From the NCBI GenBank assembly GCA_049965795.1, contig JBMFVW010000005.1:1-64000 (forward strand): 64,000 nt of DNA, given 5' to 3'. Numbering within the stretch: position 1 is the stretch's first letter; every line of letters begins with the position of its first letter. The position numbers were made by a program, and so were the translations under genes. The notes beneath the pieces were generated by a model. The model saw only the letters and a program-made list of their open reading frames with translations, made no database searches and was not told where the DNA came from. Shown in pieces: positions 26,076 through 34,019 of the stretch. This DNA is from Acidulodesulfobacterium_A sp049965795 (GTDB taxonomy: Bacteria; SZUA-79; Acidulodesulfobacterales; Acidulodesulfobacteraceae).

Positions 26076-26711
26076 ATGGGTCAAAGCGCAAGTGTCGTAA
26101 ATACAAGCAATAAACCGGCAGGTAATTTAGACTTAAACGAATCAGTTTACTTGTATCCGGTTAAAGAGCCTTTAATAAAAGAGTTTGTTTTGTTGACTTT
26201 AGCAAATAAAAGACTCGGTTTAGCTTCAACAAAAAACAGGAAAATAGTTTCAGGCGGCGGCATTAAGCCGTGGAAGCAAAAAGGAACAGGAAGAGCGAGA
26301 GCAGGTTCTACCAGATCGCCTATATGGAAAGGCGGCGGAACTGTTTTCGGACCGACAAATGAAGTAAATTATAAAAAAGATATGCCGAAAAAAGCAAGAA
26401 AGGCGGCTATAAAATCAGCTTTATCGCATCTTTTAAAAGAAGATAAAATAGTATTTATTGAAGATTTTGATTTGCCGGAGATAAAAACTAAAGAGATGGT
26501 AAATATTTTTAATAATCTCGGCGTAAAAAAAGGATTGCTTGTACTGCCTACTTCGAATAACGACTCTAAAATTATTAAATCTACGAGAAATCTTATGAAC
26601 TATAAGGCTGTATTAGTAAATTTGCTAAATATTATAGACCTTTTAAAATACGAAAAAATCATAATCACCCTTAAAGCAAACGAGGAATTAGAGAGGAACC
26701 TTTCAATATGA
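26076..26711 (+). CDS. rplD: 50S ribosomal protein L4
   Basis: Globular domain plus a long loop lining the exit tunnel; in E. coli it also represses the S10 operon. 211 residues. The tunnel loop includes KPWKQKGTGRARAGSTRSP (about 66-84), the region where macrolide-resistance changes occur; it looks wild type. AAGGGG precedes the ATG. It overlaps rplW by 4 bases (ATGA). Confidence 0.96.
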   Translation: MGQSASVVNTSNKPAGNLDLNESVYLYPVKEPLIKEFVLLTLANKRLGLASTKNRKIVSGGGIKPWKQKGTGRARAGSTRSPIWKGGGTVFGPTNEVNYKKDMPKKARKAAIKSALSHLLKEDKIVFIEDFDLPEIKTKEMVNIFNNLGVKKGLLVLPTSNNDSKIIKSTRNLMNYKAVLVNLLNIIDLLKYEKIIITLKANEELERNLSI

Positions 26712-26995
26712 AAGAATTAAGTTTAGTCGTTGAAAAAGCGGTTCAATCGGAAAAAAGCTTAAAGTTTAGAGAATTAAATAATACTTTTGTCTTTAACGTG
26801 AATAAATCCGCAAATAAAAAAGATATAAAAGATGCAATAGAAAAATATTTTAATGTAAAGGTAGAAGACGTTAATACCGTAATTACTAGAGGAAAGTTTC
26901 GCAGAGTAGGAAAGTATAACGGAAAACTTCCCAATACTAAGAAAGCCTATATAAAACTTAAAGAAGGGCAGAGAATATCTGCATTAGAAGTTTAA
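26708..26995 (+). CDS. rplW: 50S ribosomal protein L23
   Basis: Exit-tunnel rim protein that docks the signal recognition particle and trigger factor. 95 residues with EKSLKF, FNVKVEDVNTVITRGKFRRVG and KKAYIKLKEG. The ATGA overlap with rplD suggests coupled translation. Confidence 0.96.
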   Translation: MKELSLVVEKAVQSEKSLKFRELNNTFVFNVNKSANKKDIKDAIEKYFNVKVEDVNTVITRGKFRRVGKYNGKLPNTKKAYIKLKEGQRISALEV

Positions 26996-27008
26996 TTCGG
27001 AGAATAAT

Positions 27009-27836
27009 ATGCCAATAAAAAAATACAAGCCTACTTCAAGCGCCAGAAGATTTCAAAGCGTATCCGATTTTTCTGAAATTACCAGGGATTTTCCGGAAAA
27101 GAGTCTTCTTGCTAAATATAAAAAAAATGCAGGAAGAAATAATTTCGGAAGAATTACCACGAGACATCAGGGCGGAGGACACAAAAGAAGATATAGAATT
27201 ATAGACTTTAAAAGAGATAAAAGAGAAGTTCCGGCAAAAGTTATTGAAATAGAATACGATCCTAACAGGTCTGCAAGGATTGCCCTTCTTAGCTATATCG
27301 ACGGAGAAAAAAGATATATTCTGTGTCCTGCCGGTTTAAAAAAAGGAGACACCGTAATATCATCGGAGAAGGCTGATATACAGCCCGGGAATTGCATACC
27401 TCTTTATAATATACCGGTTGGAACAATGATTCACAACATTGAAATGAAACCGAATAACGGCGGAAAACTTGTAAGAAGCGCAGGTGCATATGCCGAACTG
27501 CTTGGAAGAGATGCCGGCTACGCGCAGCTCAAAATGCCGTCAGGCGAATTCAGGATTGTTCCCGAAAAATGTTGTGCAACTATAGGACAGATTGGAAATA
27601 TAGATCACGAAAATATAAGCATAGGTAAAGCCGGCAGATCAAGATGGCTTGGTATAAGGCCTTCAGTTAGAGGCGTAGCTATGAATCCTATCGACCATCC
27701 TCATGGCGGCGGTGAAGGAAAAACATCGGGCGGACGTCATCCTGTCACACCTTGGGGCGTCCCGACTAAAGGTTATAAAACCAGAAAAAATAAATCAACG
27801 GCTAAATATATAATTTCAAGAAGAAAAGGTAAATAA
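27009..27836 (+). CDS. rplB: 50S ribosomal protein L2
   Basis: Essential for subunit joining and peptidyl transfer. 275 residues. The N-terminal KYKPTSSARRFQS, the central GRITTRHQGGGHKRRYR, and the C-terminal GVAMNPIDHPHGGGEG with its functionally important histidine are all present. CGGAG lies 8 bases before the ATG. Confidence 0.98.
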   Translation: MPIKKYKPTSSARRFQSVSDFSEITRDFPEKSLLAKYKKNAGRNNFGRITTRHQGGGHKRRYRIIDFKRDKREVPAKVIEIEYDPNRSARIALLSYIDGEKRYILCPAGLKKGDTVISSEKADIQPGNCIPLYNIPVGTMIHNIEMKPNNGGKLVRSAGAYAELLGRDAGYAQLKMPSGEFRIVPEKCCATIGQIGNIDHENISIGKAGRSRWLGIRPSVRGVAMNPIDHPHGGGEGKTSGGRHPVTPWGVPTKGYKTRKNKSTAKYIISRRKGK

Positions 27837-27864
27837 ATTTAGCAATAAAAATAATTTATCAAGA

Positions 27865-27883
27865 GCATATTTTGAAAATATGC
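27865..27883 (+). promoter_or_regulatory. perfect hairpin between rplB and rpsS
   Basis: GCATATTT (27865-27872) and its complement enclose a 3-base loop, in a 74-base spacer that is long for this cluster. It is not followed by a T tract. Possible mRNA processing or regulatory site; function unknown. Confidence 0.35.
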
Positions 27884-27910
27884 ATCTAAATTAATAAAGG
27901 AGAATGAAAG

Positions 27911-28207
27911 TTGGCAAGGTCTATTAAAAAGGGTCCGTTTTCCGATAAATCGCTTTTAGAAAAAGTAGAAAAAGCATTTGACTCAAACGACAAAAAAATA
28001 ATTAAAACATGGTCAAGAAGATCTACCATAATACCTTCCATGGTTGGTTTTACATTTGCGGTTCATAACGGAAAAAAATTTATTCCGGTTTTTGTAAGCG
28101 AGAATATGGTAGGGCATAAACTAGGCGAGTTCAGCGCTACAAGGACTTTTACCATGCATTCCGGCGATAGGAAGGCTAAAGTGAAAACCGGCGGCGGTTC
28201 TAAATAG
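27911..28207 (+). CDS. rpsS: 30S ribosomal protein S19
   Basis: Small-subunit head protein contacting A-site tRNA and S13. 98 residues beginning MARSIKKGPF, with TWSRRSTIIPSMVGFTFAVHNG and GHKLGEFSATRTF. The start is TTG with AAAGGAG 9-10 bases upstream; the ATG at 27904 is in another frame. Confidence 0.96.
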   Translation: MARSIKKGPFSDKSLLEKVEKAFDSNDKKIIKTWSRRSTIIPSMVGFTFAVHNGKKFIPVFVSENMVGHKLGEFSATRTFTMHSGDRKAKVKTGGGSK

Positions 28208-28238
28208 ACCATAAAAACAAAAATATAAGGGGTAGAAA

Positions 28239-28571
28239 ATGCAGTTTAAAGCAGAGGCAAAATATATTAAAGTGTCTCCACAGAAAGCAAGATTAGTAGT
28301 GGATTTGATAAGAGGAAAAAAAGTTTACGATGCTATTAACGTTCTTAAATTTACCAAAAAGAAATCCGCCAACCCGGTATTGAAACTTTTAAATTCCGCC
28401 ATAGCTAATGCTTCAACGACGGGAAGGGTAGATATAGATAATTTAATAGTATCTAAAATTAACGTGGATATGTCGTTATCTTTAAAAAGGTTGATGCCTA
28501 AGGCAATGGGACGCGGCGCAACCGTTAAAAAACGTATGAGCAATATAAAAATTGTTCTAGAAGAAATTTAA
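28239..28571 (+). CDS. rplV: 50S ribosomal protein L22
   Basis: Lines the exit tunnel opposite L4. 110 residues with VSPQKARLVVDLIRGK (about 12-27) and the beta hairpin tip KRLMPKAMGRGATVKKRMSN, the segment where macrolide-resistance changes occur. AAGGGG precedes the ATG. Confidence 0.97.
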   Translation: MQFKAEAKYIKVSPQKARLVVDLIRGKKVYDAINVLKFTKKKSANPVLKLLNSAIANASTTGRVDIDNLIVSKINVDMSLSLKRLMPKAMGRGATVKKRMSNIKIVLEEI

Positions 28572-28585
28572 AACGGAGGTAGATT

Positions 28586-29221
28586 TTGGGGCAGAAAGTT
28601 AATCCGATAGGACTCAGGATAGGCATCAATAAAACGTGGGATTCTGGATGGTACAGCGACAGAAATTATGCAAAATTTTTGCATGCCGATTTAAAAACGA
28701 GAGATTTTTTAAAGAAAAAATTGTATTCGGCAGGTATATCTAAAATAAATATAGGAAGGAAAGCCGAAAAACTATTTATAGACGTATTTGCGGCCAGACC
28801 GGGTATTATATACGGAAAAAAAGGTTCCTCAGAATTTGACGCCATAAAAAAAGAGATTGCAGATATAAGTAAAATTAAAGCTAAAGATATCGAAATTAAC
28901 GTTATCGAGGTAAAAAAACCGGAATTAGATTCAATTTTAGTCGCCGAAAGCATAGCCTCTCAGCTTGAAAAAAGGGTTGCATTTAAAAGAGCCATGAAAA
29001 AGAGCGTAACTATGGCATTGAAAAGCGGAGCAAAGGGAATAAAGATTACGTGCGGCGGAAGGCTTGCCGGAGCTGAAATAGCTAGAACGGAATGGTACAG
29101 AGAAGGAAGAGTACCGCTGCATACTTTAAGAGCGGATATAGATTACGGCACATGCGAAGCCAATACTACATACGGCAAAATAGGTATAAAAGTTTGGATT
29201 TATAAAAGAGACGTATTATAA
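28586..29221 (+). CDS. rpsC: 30S ribosomal protein S3
   Basis: Head protein at the mRNA entry channel with helicase activity. 211 residues: MGQKVNPIGLRIG start, a KH domain with GIIYGKKGS (the GXXG loop) and the C-terminal KGIKITCGGRLAGAEIARTEW. The start is TTG, 5 bases after GGAGGT. Followed directly by rplP. Confidence 0.97.
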   Translation: MGQKVNPIGLRIGINKTWDSGWYSDRNYAKFLHADLKTRDFLKKKLYSAGISKINIGRKAEKLFIDVFAARPGIIYGKKGSSEFDAIKKEIADISKIKAKDIEINVIEVKKPELDSILVAESIASQLEKRVAFKRAMKKSVTMALKSGAKGIKITCGGRLAGAEIARTEWYREGRVPLHTLRADIDYGTCEANTTYGKIGIKVWIYKRDVL

Positions 29222-29244
29222 TAACAATAAAAGGTGATTAGATT

Positions 29245-29658
29245 ATGTTAATGCCTGCTAAAACAAAATACAGGAAGCAGATGAAGGGTAGAATGAAAGG
29301 CAAGGCTACCAGAGGAAATTCATTAGCTTTCGGAGATTACGGCTTAAAAGTTACCGAATGCGGATATATTACCGCAAGGCAGATAGAAGCCGCAAGAATT
29401 GCAATGACGAGGTTTGTGAAAAGAGGCGGGAAGGTGTGGATAAGAATATTCCCTGATAAACCTATTACGAAAAAACCGGCAGAAACCAGAATGGGAAAAG
29501 GTAAAGGCTCGGTTGAAGAATGGGTCTGCGTAGCAAGGCCGGGTTTGGTACTCTACGAGATGGAAGGTATTCCTAAAGAAGTAGCGCAAGAAGCTCTCAG
29601 GCTTGCATCTCATAAGCTGCCGCTTAAAACTATATTTATAGAAAGAGGAGAATTTTAA
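29245..29658 (+). CDS. rplP: 50S ribosomal protein L16
   Basis: Contacts A- and P-site tRNA in the large subunit. 137 residues beginning MLMPAKTKYRKQMKGRMKG, with GRIPKP-type region RIFPDKPITKKPAETRMGKGKG. The ATG at 29245 is preferred to the one two codons later because L16 proteins normally begin MLMP or MLQP. AAAGGTG precedes it. Confidence 0.97.
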   Translation: MLMPAKTKYRKQMKGRMKGKATRGNSLAFGDYGLKVTECGYITARQIEAARIAMTRFVKRGGKVWIRIFPDKPITKKPAETRMGKGKGSVEEWVCVARPGLVLYEMEGIPKEVAQEALRLASHKLPLKTIFIERGEF

Positions 29659-29664
29659 CATATT

Positions 29665-29859
29665 ATGAAATTCAAAGAATTAAAAGCTATGAAAGACGAT
29701 GAACTTAAGGTAAAAGAGTCCGACTTAAGAAAAGAAATATTCAATCTTGCAGTCCAAAAGTCGTTAGGAGCTTTAGAAAATCCGAAAAGAACAAAAGCGG
29801 TCAGAAAATCGATTGCCAGAATAAAAACTATTTTTAACGAAAGGAAGCAGGAGATATAA
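29665..29859 (+). CDS. rpmC: 50S ribosomal protein L29
   Basis: Small two-helix protein at the tunnel exit beside L23. 64 residues, MKFKELKAMKDDELK start and a C-terminal RKSIARIKTIFNER. Six bases separate it from rplP, whose end carries the GAGGAG ribosome-binding site. Confidence 0.95.
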   Translation: MKFKELKAMKDDELKVKESDLRKEIFNLAVQKSLGALENPKRTKAVRKSIARIKTIFNERKQEI

Positions 29860-29861
29860 AC

Positions 29862-30092
29862 ATGAAAAAAACGTTAACGGGCATAGTTTCATCGGATAAA
29901 ATGGATAAAACGAGAGTTGTAATAGTTTCGGACATAGTAAAACATCCGGTATATAAAAAATACGTAAAAAAAATTAAAAAATTTAAAATTCACGACGAAA
30001 ACAATGTTTCGCATGAAGGCGATAAGGTATTATTTGAAGAAACAAGGCCGCTTTCAAAAGATAAAAGATGGAATCTTAAAAAAGTTATATAA
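29862..30092 (+). CDS. rpsQ: 30S ribosomal protein S17
   Basis: Primary 16S-binding protein of OB fold. 76 residues with LTGIVSSDKMDKTRVV and HDENN, then GDKVLFEETRPLSKDKRW. Two bases after rpmC; CAGGAG within the end of rpmC serves as its ribosome-binding site. Confidence 0.96.
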   Translation: MKKTLTGIVSSDKMDKTRVVIVSDIVKHPVYKKYVKKIKKFKIHDENNVSHEGDKVLFEETRPLSKDKRWNLKKVI

Positions 30093-30135
30093 AACTGCAA
30101 TTTTATAATTACAATTTAATTACGAGGCAATAACA

Positions 30136-30504
30136 ATGATTCAGATGCAGACGGTATTAAAATCGGCAGATAACTCCGGCGCTAAAAAATTAATGTGCAT
30201 AAAGGTTCTTGGCGGATCCAAAAGAAAATACGCCGAGATAGGCGATATAATAGTAGTTTCCGTCAAAGAGGCAATTCCAAATTCAAAAGTAAAAAAAGGA
30301 GACGTTTCTAAGGCTGTTATAGTAAGGACGGTAAAAGAAGTAAAACGTCCGGACGGAAGCTATATAAGGTTCGACAATAACTCCGCAGTGTTAATAAATA
30401 ACCAGAATGAACCTATCGGTACGCGTATTTTTGGTCCGGTAGCACGCGAATTAAGAGCAAAAAAATTTATGAGAATTATATCTTTAGCCCCAGAGGTCCT
30501 ATAA
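30136..30504 (+). CDS. rplN: 50S ribosomal protein L14
   Basis: Interface protein that forms bridge B8 and binds the silencing factor RsfS. 122 residues starting MIQMQTVLKSADNSGAKK, with RPDGSYIRFDNNSAVLINN and GTRIFGPVARELR. ACGAGG precedes the ATG. Confidence 0.98.
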   Translation: MIQMQTVLKSADNSGAKKLMCIKVLGGSKRKYAEIGDIIVVSVKEAIPNSKVKKGDVSKAVIVRTVKEVKRPDGSYIRFDNNSAVLINNQNEPIGTRIFGPVARELRAKKFMRIISLAPEVL

Positions 30505-30505
30505 T

Positions 30506-30820
30506 ATGACTATTAAACTAAAAAAGAACGATAACGTAACGGTTACCGCCGGCAAGGAAAAAGGAAAAACAGGTAAAATAATTCGTATAGATTCTGAAAA
30601 AAACAGGGTTTATATTGAAAAGATTAATATGATTAAAAGGCATATAAAGCCGAGAAGTGCACAGGAACCGGGAGGAATCGTAGATAAAGAAGCTCCCGTC
30701 AATATGTCCAACGTTCAGTTATACTGCCCAAAATGTAAAAAAGCCGTCAGGTTTTCCGTAAATATAGACGATAAAGGGAAAAAAGCAAGGATTTGTAAGA
30801 AATGCGGATCCGAAATATAA
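30506..30820 (+). CDS. rplX: 50S ribosomal protein L24
   Basis: Assembly-initiating protein near the tunnel exit. 104 residues: a KOW domain with DNVTVTAGKEKGKTGKI and the IKPRSAQEPGGI segment, then a C-terminal zinc ribbon (C74/C77/C97/C100) absent from E. coli L24 but common in other phyla. One base separates it from rplN. Confidence 0.96.
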   Translation: MTIKLKKNDNVTVTAGKEKGKTGKIIRIDSEKNRVYIEKINMIKRHIKPRSAQEPGGIVDKEAPVNMSNVQLYCPKCKKAVRFSVNIDDKGKKARICKKCGSEI

Positions 30821-30837
30821 TTTTGGAGGATTAAAAA

Positions 30838-31380
30838 TTGTCATCAAGATATAAAGAATTTTACAAAAACTCGGTAGTTCCGAATCTGGTTAAAGAAACC
30901 GGCTATAAAAACATAAATCAGATACCCAAGCTGGTTAAAATTGTGATAAATATGGGACTTGGCGAGGCGACTTCAAACTCAAAAATTATCGAGCAGTCTT
31001 TAAACGAGTTAACAAAGATTGCAGGACAAAAGCCCGTAGTATCGAAAGCCAAAAAATCTATTGCGGCGTTCAAATTAAAAGAGAATCAGGAAATCGGCTG
31101 TTTTGTAACGCTAAGAAGCGACAAGATGTATGATTTTTTTGACAAACTTATAAATATATCGCTTCCAAGGGTAAGAGATTTTAAGGGGTTATCGAAAAAA
31201 GCCTTTGACGGCCGCGGCAATTATACCCTCGGGGTAAAAGAGCAGGTTATATTTCCTGAAATCAGCTATGAACTTATAGAAAAAATTAAAGGTATGAATA
31301 TAACTATTGTTACGTCCGCAGAAAATAACGATGACGGATATAAACTTTTAAAAAGCTTTAACTTTCCTTTTAGAAATTAG
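30838..31380 (+). CDS. rplE: 50S ribosomal protein L5
   Basis: Binds 5S rRNA and contacts P-site tRNA and S13. 180 residues with IPKLVKIVINMGLGEA, GQKPVVSKAKKSIAAFKLKE, and GRGNYTLGVKEQVIFPEI. The start is TTG, 6 bases after TTGGAGGA. Ends 10 bases before rpsN. Confidence 0.97.
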   Translation: MSSRYKEFYKNSVVPNLVKETGYKNINQIPKLVKIVINMGLGEATSNSKIIEQSLNELTKIAGQKPVVSKAKKSIAAFKLKENQEIGCFVTLRSDKMYDFFDKLINISLPRVRDFKGLSKKAFDGRGNYTLGVKEQVIFPEISYELIEKIKGMNITIVTSAENNDDGYKLLKSFNFPFRN

Positions 31381-31390
31381 GAGACAATAA

Positions 31391-31576
31391 ATGGCTAAAA
31401 AATCGATGATAGTGAAAGCGCAGAGAGCGCCAAAATTTAAAGTAAGAGCGCATAACAGATGTCCTATTTGCGGTAGGCCGAGAGGATATTACAGAAAATT
31501 CGATATGTGCAGAATCTGTTTCAGGACAAATTCAAGCAAAGGATTAATTCCGGGAGTCACTAAATCCAGCTGGTAA
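31391..31576 (+). CDS. rpsN: 30S ribosomal protein S14, zinc-binding type Z
   Basis: A 61-residue short S14 with two CXXC pairs (C24/C27 and C40/C43), the zinc form often called rpsZ. Head protein needed late in 30S assembly. The conserved RNRCPICGRPRGYYRKF-type segment is at 22-37. TAGGAG precedes the ATG. Confidence 0.97.
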   Translation: MAKKSMIVKAQRAPKFKVRAHNRCPICGRPRGYYRKFDMCRICFRTNSSKGLIPGVTKSSW

Positions 31577-31619
31577 TAAAAATAATAATATTTATAAATA
31601 TTTGCGAGAGGAAAAATAA

Positions 31620-32018
31620 ATGAATTACCCAGTGTCAGATATGGTAGTAAGAATTAAAAACGCTTATAAGGCAGGAAAGGAAAACGTAACCATTCCTTAT
31701 TCCGGATTAAAAGAAAATTTATGCGAAATTTTAAAGAATAAAGGATTCATTGAAGATTATTCGTTAGAAAATACCGAGTCTGTGTCTTTAAAGTCCATAA
31801 AAGTAAAATTAGCATATTTTGAAAGCAAAAAACCGACTATTATAGATATTAAAACGACGAGCACTCCGGGCATAAGATTTTATAAAAAAGTTAAAGATAT
31901 AAGGTCATATAAAAACGGACTGGGTATAGAAGTTTTTTCCACATCTGCAGGAATATTATCGGATGCAGAGTGCAAAGAAAAAAATATCGGCGGACTTTCC
32001 TTATTGAAAGTTTTTTAA
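31620..32018 (+). CDS. rpsH: 30S ribosomal protein S8
   Basis: Central-domain assembly protein and, in E. coli, translational repressor of the spc operon. 132 residues with DMVVRIKNAYKAGK and the C-terminal VFSTSAGILSDAECKEKNIGG. AGAGGA precedes the ATG. A promoter-like motif lies across its end (see 32004). Confidence 0.97.
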   Translation: MNYPVSDMVVRIKNAYKAGKENVTIPYSGLKENLCEILKNKGFIEDYSLENTESVSLKSIKVKLAYFESKKPTIIDIKTTSTPGIRFYKKVKDIRSYKNGLGIEVFSTSAGILSDAECKEKNIGGLSLLKVF

Positions 32019-32033
32019 TATAAATAGTATAAT
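32004..32033 (+). promoter_or_regulatory. possible internal promoter before rplF
   Basis: TTGAAA (32004-32009) and a perfect TATAAT (32028-32033) are separated by 18 bases. The motif begins inside the last codons of rpsH and lies in front of an unusually long (96-base) spacer before rplF. It could top up transcription of rplF-rplR-rpsE-rplO-secY and beyond. Confidence 0.5.
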
Positions 32034-32114
32034 AACACGGGCAGGATGTAAATCGGATTAATAACGGGTATAGATTTAAACTATACTAAACTAAAAGGTA
32101 ATAGGAATAATAAA

Positions 32115-32654
32115 ATGTCAAGAATAGGAAAGAAAATTATCGAAGTTCCAAAAGAAGTTAAAATCGAGCTTAAGGACGGATTATTTACTTCATCCGGCCC
32201 TCTAGGAAAAGTTTCTAAAAGAATACCTGAAGGGATAGTATTAGAAATGACCGATTCAGCCGTTTCGGTTAAATTAAAAAACGATAATCCCGAATTCGAA
32301 AAATTCAGCGGATTAACCAGAACTATAATCGCTAATTCTGTTATAGGGGTTGTTAAAGGGTTTGTAAAGGATTTGGAAATCATAGGAGTAGGTTTCAGGG
32401 CTGAAGTAAAAAATAATATTTTAGTTTTAAATCTAGGTTTTTCGCATCAGGTAAATTTTGAAATACCCGACGGTATAAAAATCGCTGTAGAAAAAAATAC
32501 TTTGCTGAAAATAAGCGGATTCGATAAAGAGCTTGTCGGTCTTGTCGCTGCAAGAATCAGGGAGCTTAAAAAACCCGAACCGTATAAAGGTAAAGGAATT
32601 AAATATTCGGATGAAGTTATTAAGCGGAAAGTAGGAAAGGCTTCCGGAAAATAA
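32115..32654 (+). CDS. rplF: 50S ribosomal protein L6
   Basis: Two related RNA-binding domains near the factor-binding site. 179 residues with SRIGKKIIEVPK at the start, and the C-terminal signature KPEPYKGKGIKYSDEVIKRK. AGGTAATAGGAA lies before the ATG. Confidence 0.97.
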   Translation: MSRIGKKIIEVPKEVKIELKDGLFTSSGPLGKVSKRIPEGIVLEMTDSAVSVKLKNDNPEFEKFSGLTRTIIANSVIGVVKGFVKDLEIIGVGFRAEVKNNILVLNLGFSHQVNFEIPDGIKIAVEKNTLLKISGFDKELVGLVAARIRELKKPEPYKGKGIKYSDEVIKRKVGKASGK

Positions 32655-32688
32655 TATAAAAAACAGAATAGAAAATAAGGAATAAAAC

Positions 32689-33045
32689 ATGAAAGATAAG
32701 ATTGAAAAAAGAATTCGCAGAAAAGCGCATATTAAAACGGTAATGAAAAACAACACCAAACCGCGTTTGTGTATTTTTAAAAGTTTAAATAACATTTATG
32801 CTCAGGTTTTTTCATTCGACAATAAAGTTCTTGCGCAAGTTTCATCACTCAATGCCGCCGTTAAAGGCAAAATTAAAGGCCACAAAGGAAACGTAGAAAC
32901 TGCCAAAGCAGTCGGGAAGGAAATTGCGGAATTGTGCCTGCAAAAGTCAATAACGGAAGTTGCATTCGACAGAAACGGATATATTTATCACGGCAGAGTC
33001 AAAGCCTTAGCCGACGCTGCAAGAGAAAGCGGTTTAAAATTTTAG
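32689..33045 (+). CDS. rplR: 50S ribosomal protein L18
   Basis: Binds 5S rRNA with L5. 118 residues with RIRRKAHIKTV, KPRLCIFKSLNNIYAQV, and FDRNGYIYHGRVKALADAAR. AAGGAA precedes the ATG. Confidence 0.97.
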   Translation: MKDKIEKRIRRKAHIKTVMKNNTKPRLCIFKSLNNIYAQVFSFDNKVLAQVSSLNAAVKGKIKGHKGNVETAKAVGKEIAELCLQKSITEVAFDRNGYIYHGRVKALADAARESGLKF

Positions 33046-33068
33046 ATATATGAAAATTGGAGGATAAT

Positions 33069-33554
33069 TTGGATAGGTTAAACGCTGAAGATTTAAATAT
33101 TAAAGACAAAGTCATTCATATTTCAAGAGTAGCCAAGGTTGTTAAAGGCGGAAGAAGGTTTGGTTTTTCGGCTTTAGTGGTTGCAGGAGATCCAGATGCA
33201 AACTATGTCGGGATAGGACTGGGCAAGGCAAAGGAAGTGCCGGAAGCTATTAGAAAAGGAACCGAACAGGCAAAAAAAAATCTTATCCGCGTTAAGGTAC
33301 ATAAAAATTCCATACCTCACGAGCAATACGGAAAAAGCGGAGCGGGTTACGTATTTATGAAACCGGCGCCTGAGGGTACGGGAATTATAGCAGGCGGAGC
33401 AATGAGGGCTATTTTTGAACTTTCCGGAGTTAAAAACGTTTACGCAAAATCCATAGGATCTTCTAATCCGCATAACGTTGCGAACGCTACTTTAAAATGC
33501 ATATCATCTTTTTTTTACAAAGGCGAACTAAACAAGAGAAGAAACAAACAATAA
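33069..33554 (+). CDS. rpsE: 30S ribosomal protein S5
   Basis: mRNA-entry and accuracy protein of the small subunit. 161 residues from the TTG at 33069. A TTG four codons earlier (33057) is in frame, but it overlaps the GGAGGA ribosome-binding site at 33059-33064, so 33069 is preferred. Landmarks: IHISRVAKVVKGGRRFGFSA, GIGLGKAKEVPEAIRKG and the C-terminal GSSNPHNVANATL. rplO follows after only 27 bases, leaving no room for rpmD. Confidence 0.96.
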   Translation: MDRLNAEDLNIKDKVIHISRVAKVVKGGRRFGFSALVVAGDPDANYVGIGLGKAKEVPEAIRKGTEQAKKNLIRVKVHKNSIPHEQYGKSGAGYVFMKPAPEGTGIIAGGAMRAIFELSGVKNVYAKSIGSSNPHNVANATLKCISSFFYKGELNKRRNKQ

Positions 33555-33581
33555 TATTTACATTAAGAGGAATACACTATA

Positions 33582-34016
33582 ATGATCAGTTTAAGCGAAT
33601 TCGGCAGACATAATAATAAAAAAGTCAAAAGGCTCGGAAGAGGTGCAGGTTCCGGACACGGACAAACATCGGGCAAAGGAAACAAAGGTCAGAATGCAAG
33701 AGCGGGCGGAGGAGTAAGGCCGGGTTTTGAAGGCGGACAAATGCCGTACAGCAGGAGAGTACCTAAAAGAGGCTTTAACAATCCGCTGAAAGAAAACTAT
33801 GCGGTAATTAACTTTTCTGCTATCGAAAATATAAAAACCGACGATATTACCATAGATACTTTAAAAGAAAACGGAATTCTTAAGAAAAACGAGAGCAAAT
33901 TTAAAATGCTGGGAGCAGGAGAGATTAACAGAAAAATAAATATAGTGTGCAATAAAATATCAAAAAGCGCTAAAGAAAAAATTGAATCGCTCGGCGGAAG
34001 CGTAAGGATAATATAA
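33582..34016 (+). CDS. rplO: 50S ribosomal protein L15
   Basis: Late-assembly protein of the large subunit with a long, glycine-rich N-terminal extension into rRNA. 144 residues with KRLGRGAGSGHGQTSGKG (about 16-33), KGQNARAGGGVRPGFEGGQMP, and a C-terminal globular part. TAAGAGGA precedes the ATG. Confidence 0.97.
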   Translation: MISLSEFGRHNNKKVKRLGRGAGSGHGQTSGKGNKGQNARAGGGVRPGFEGGQMPYSRRVPKRGFNNPLKENYAVINFSAIENIKTDDITIDTLKENGILKKNESKFKMLGAGEINRKINIVCNKISKSAKEKIESLGGSVRII

Positions 34017-34019
34017 TAA

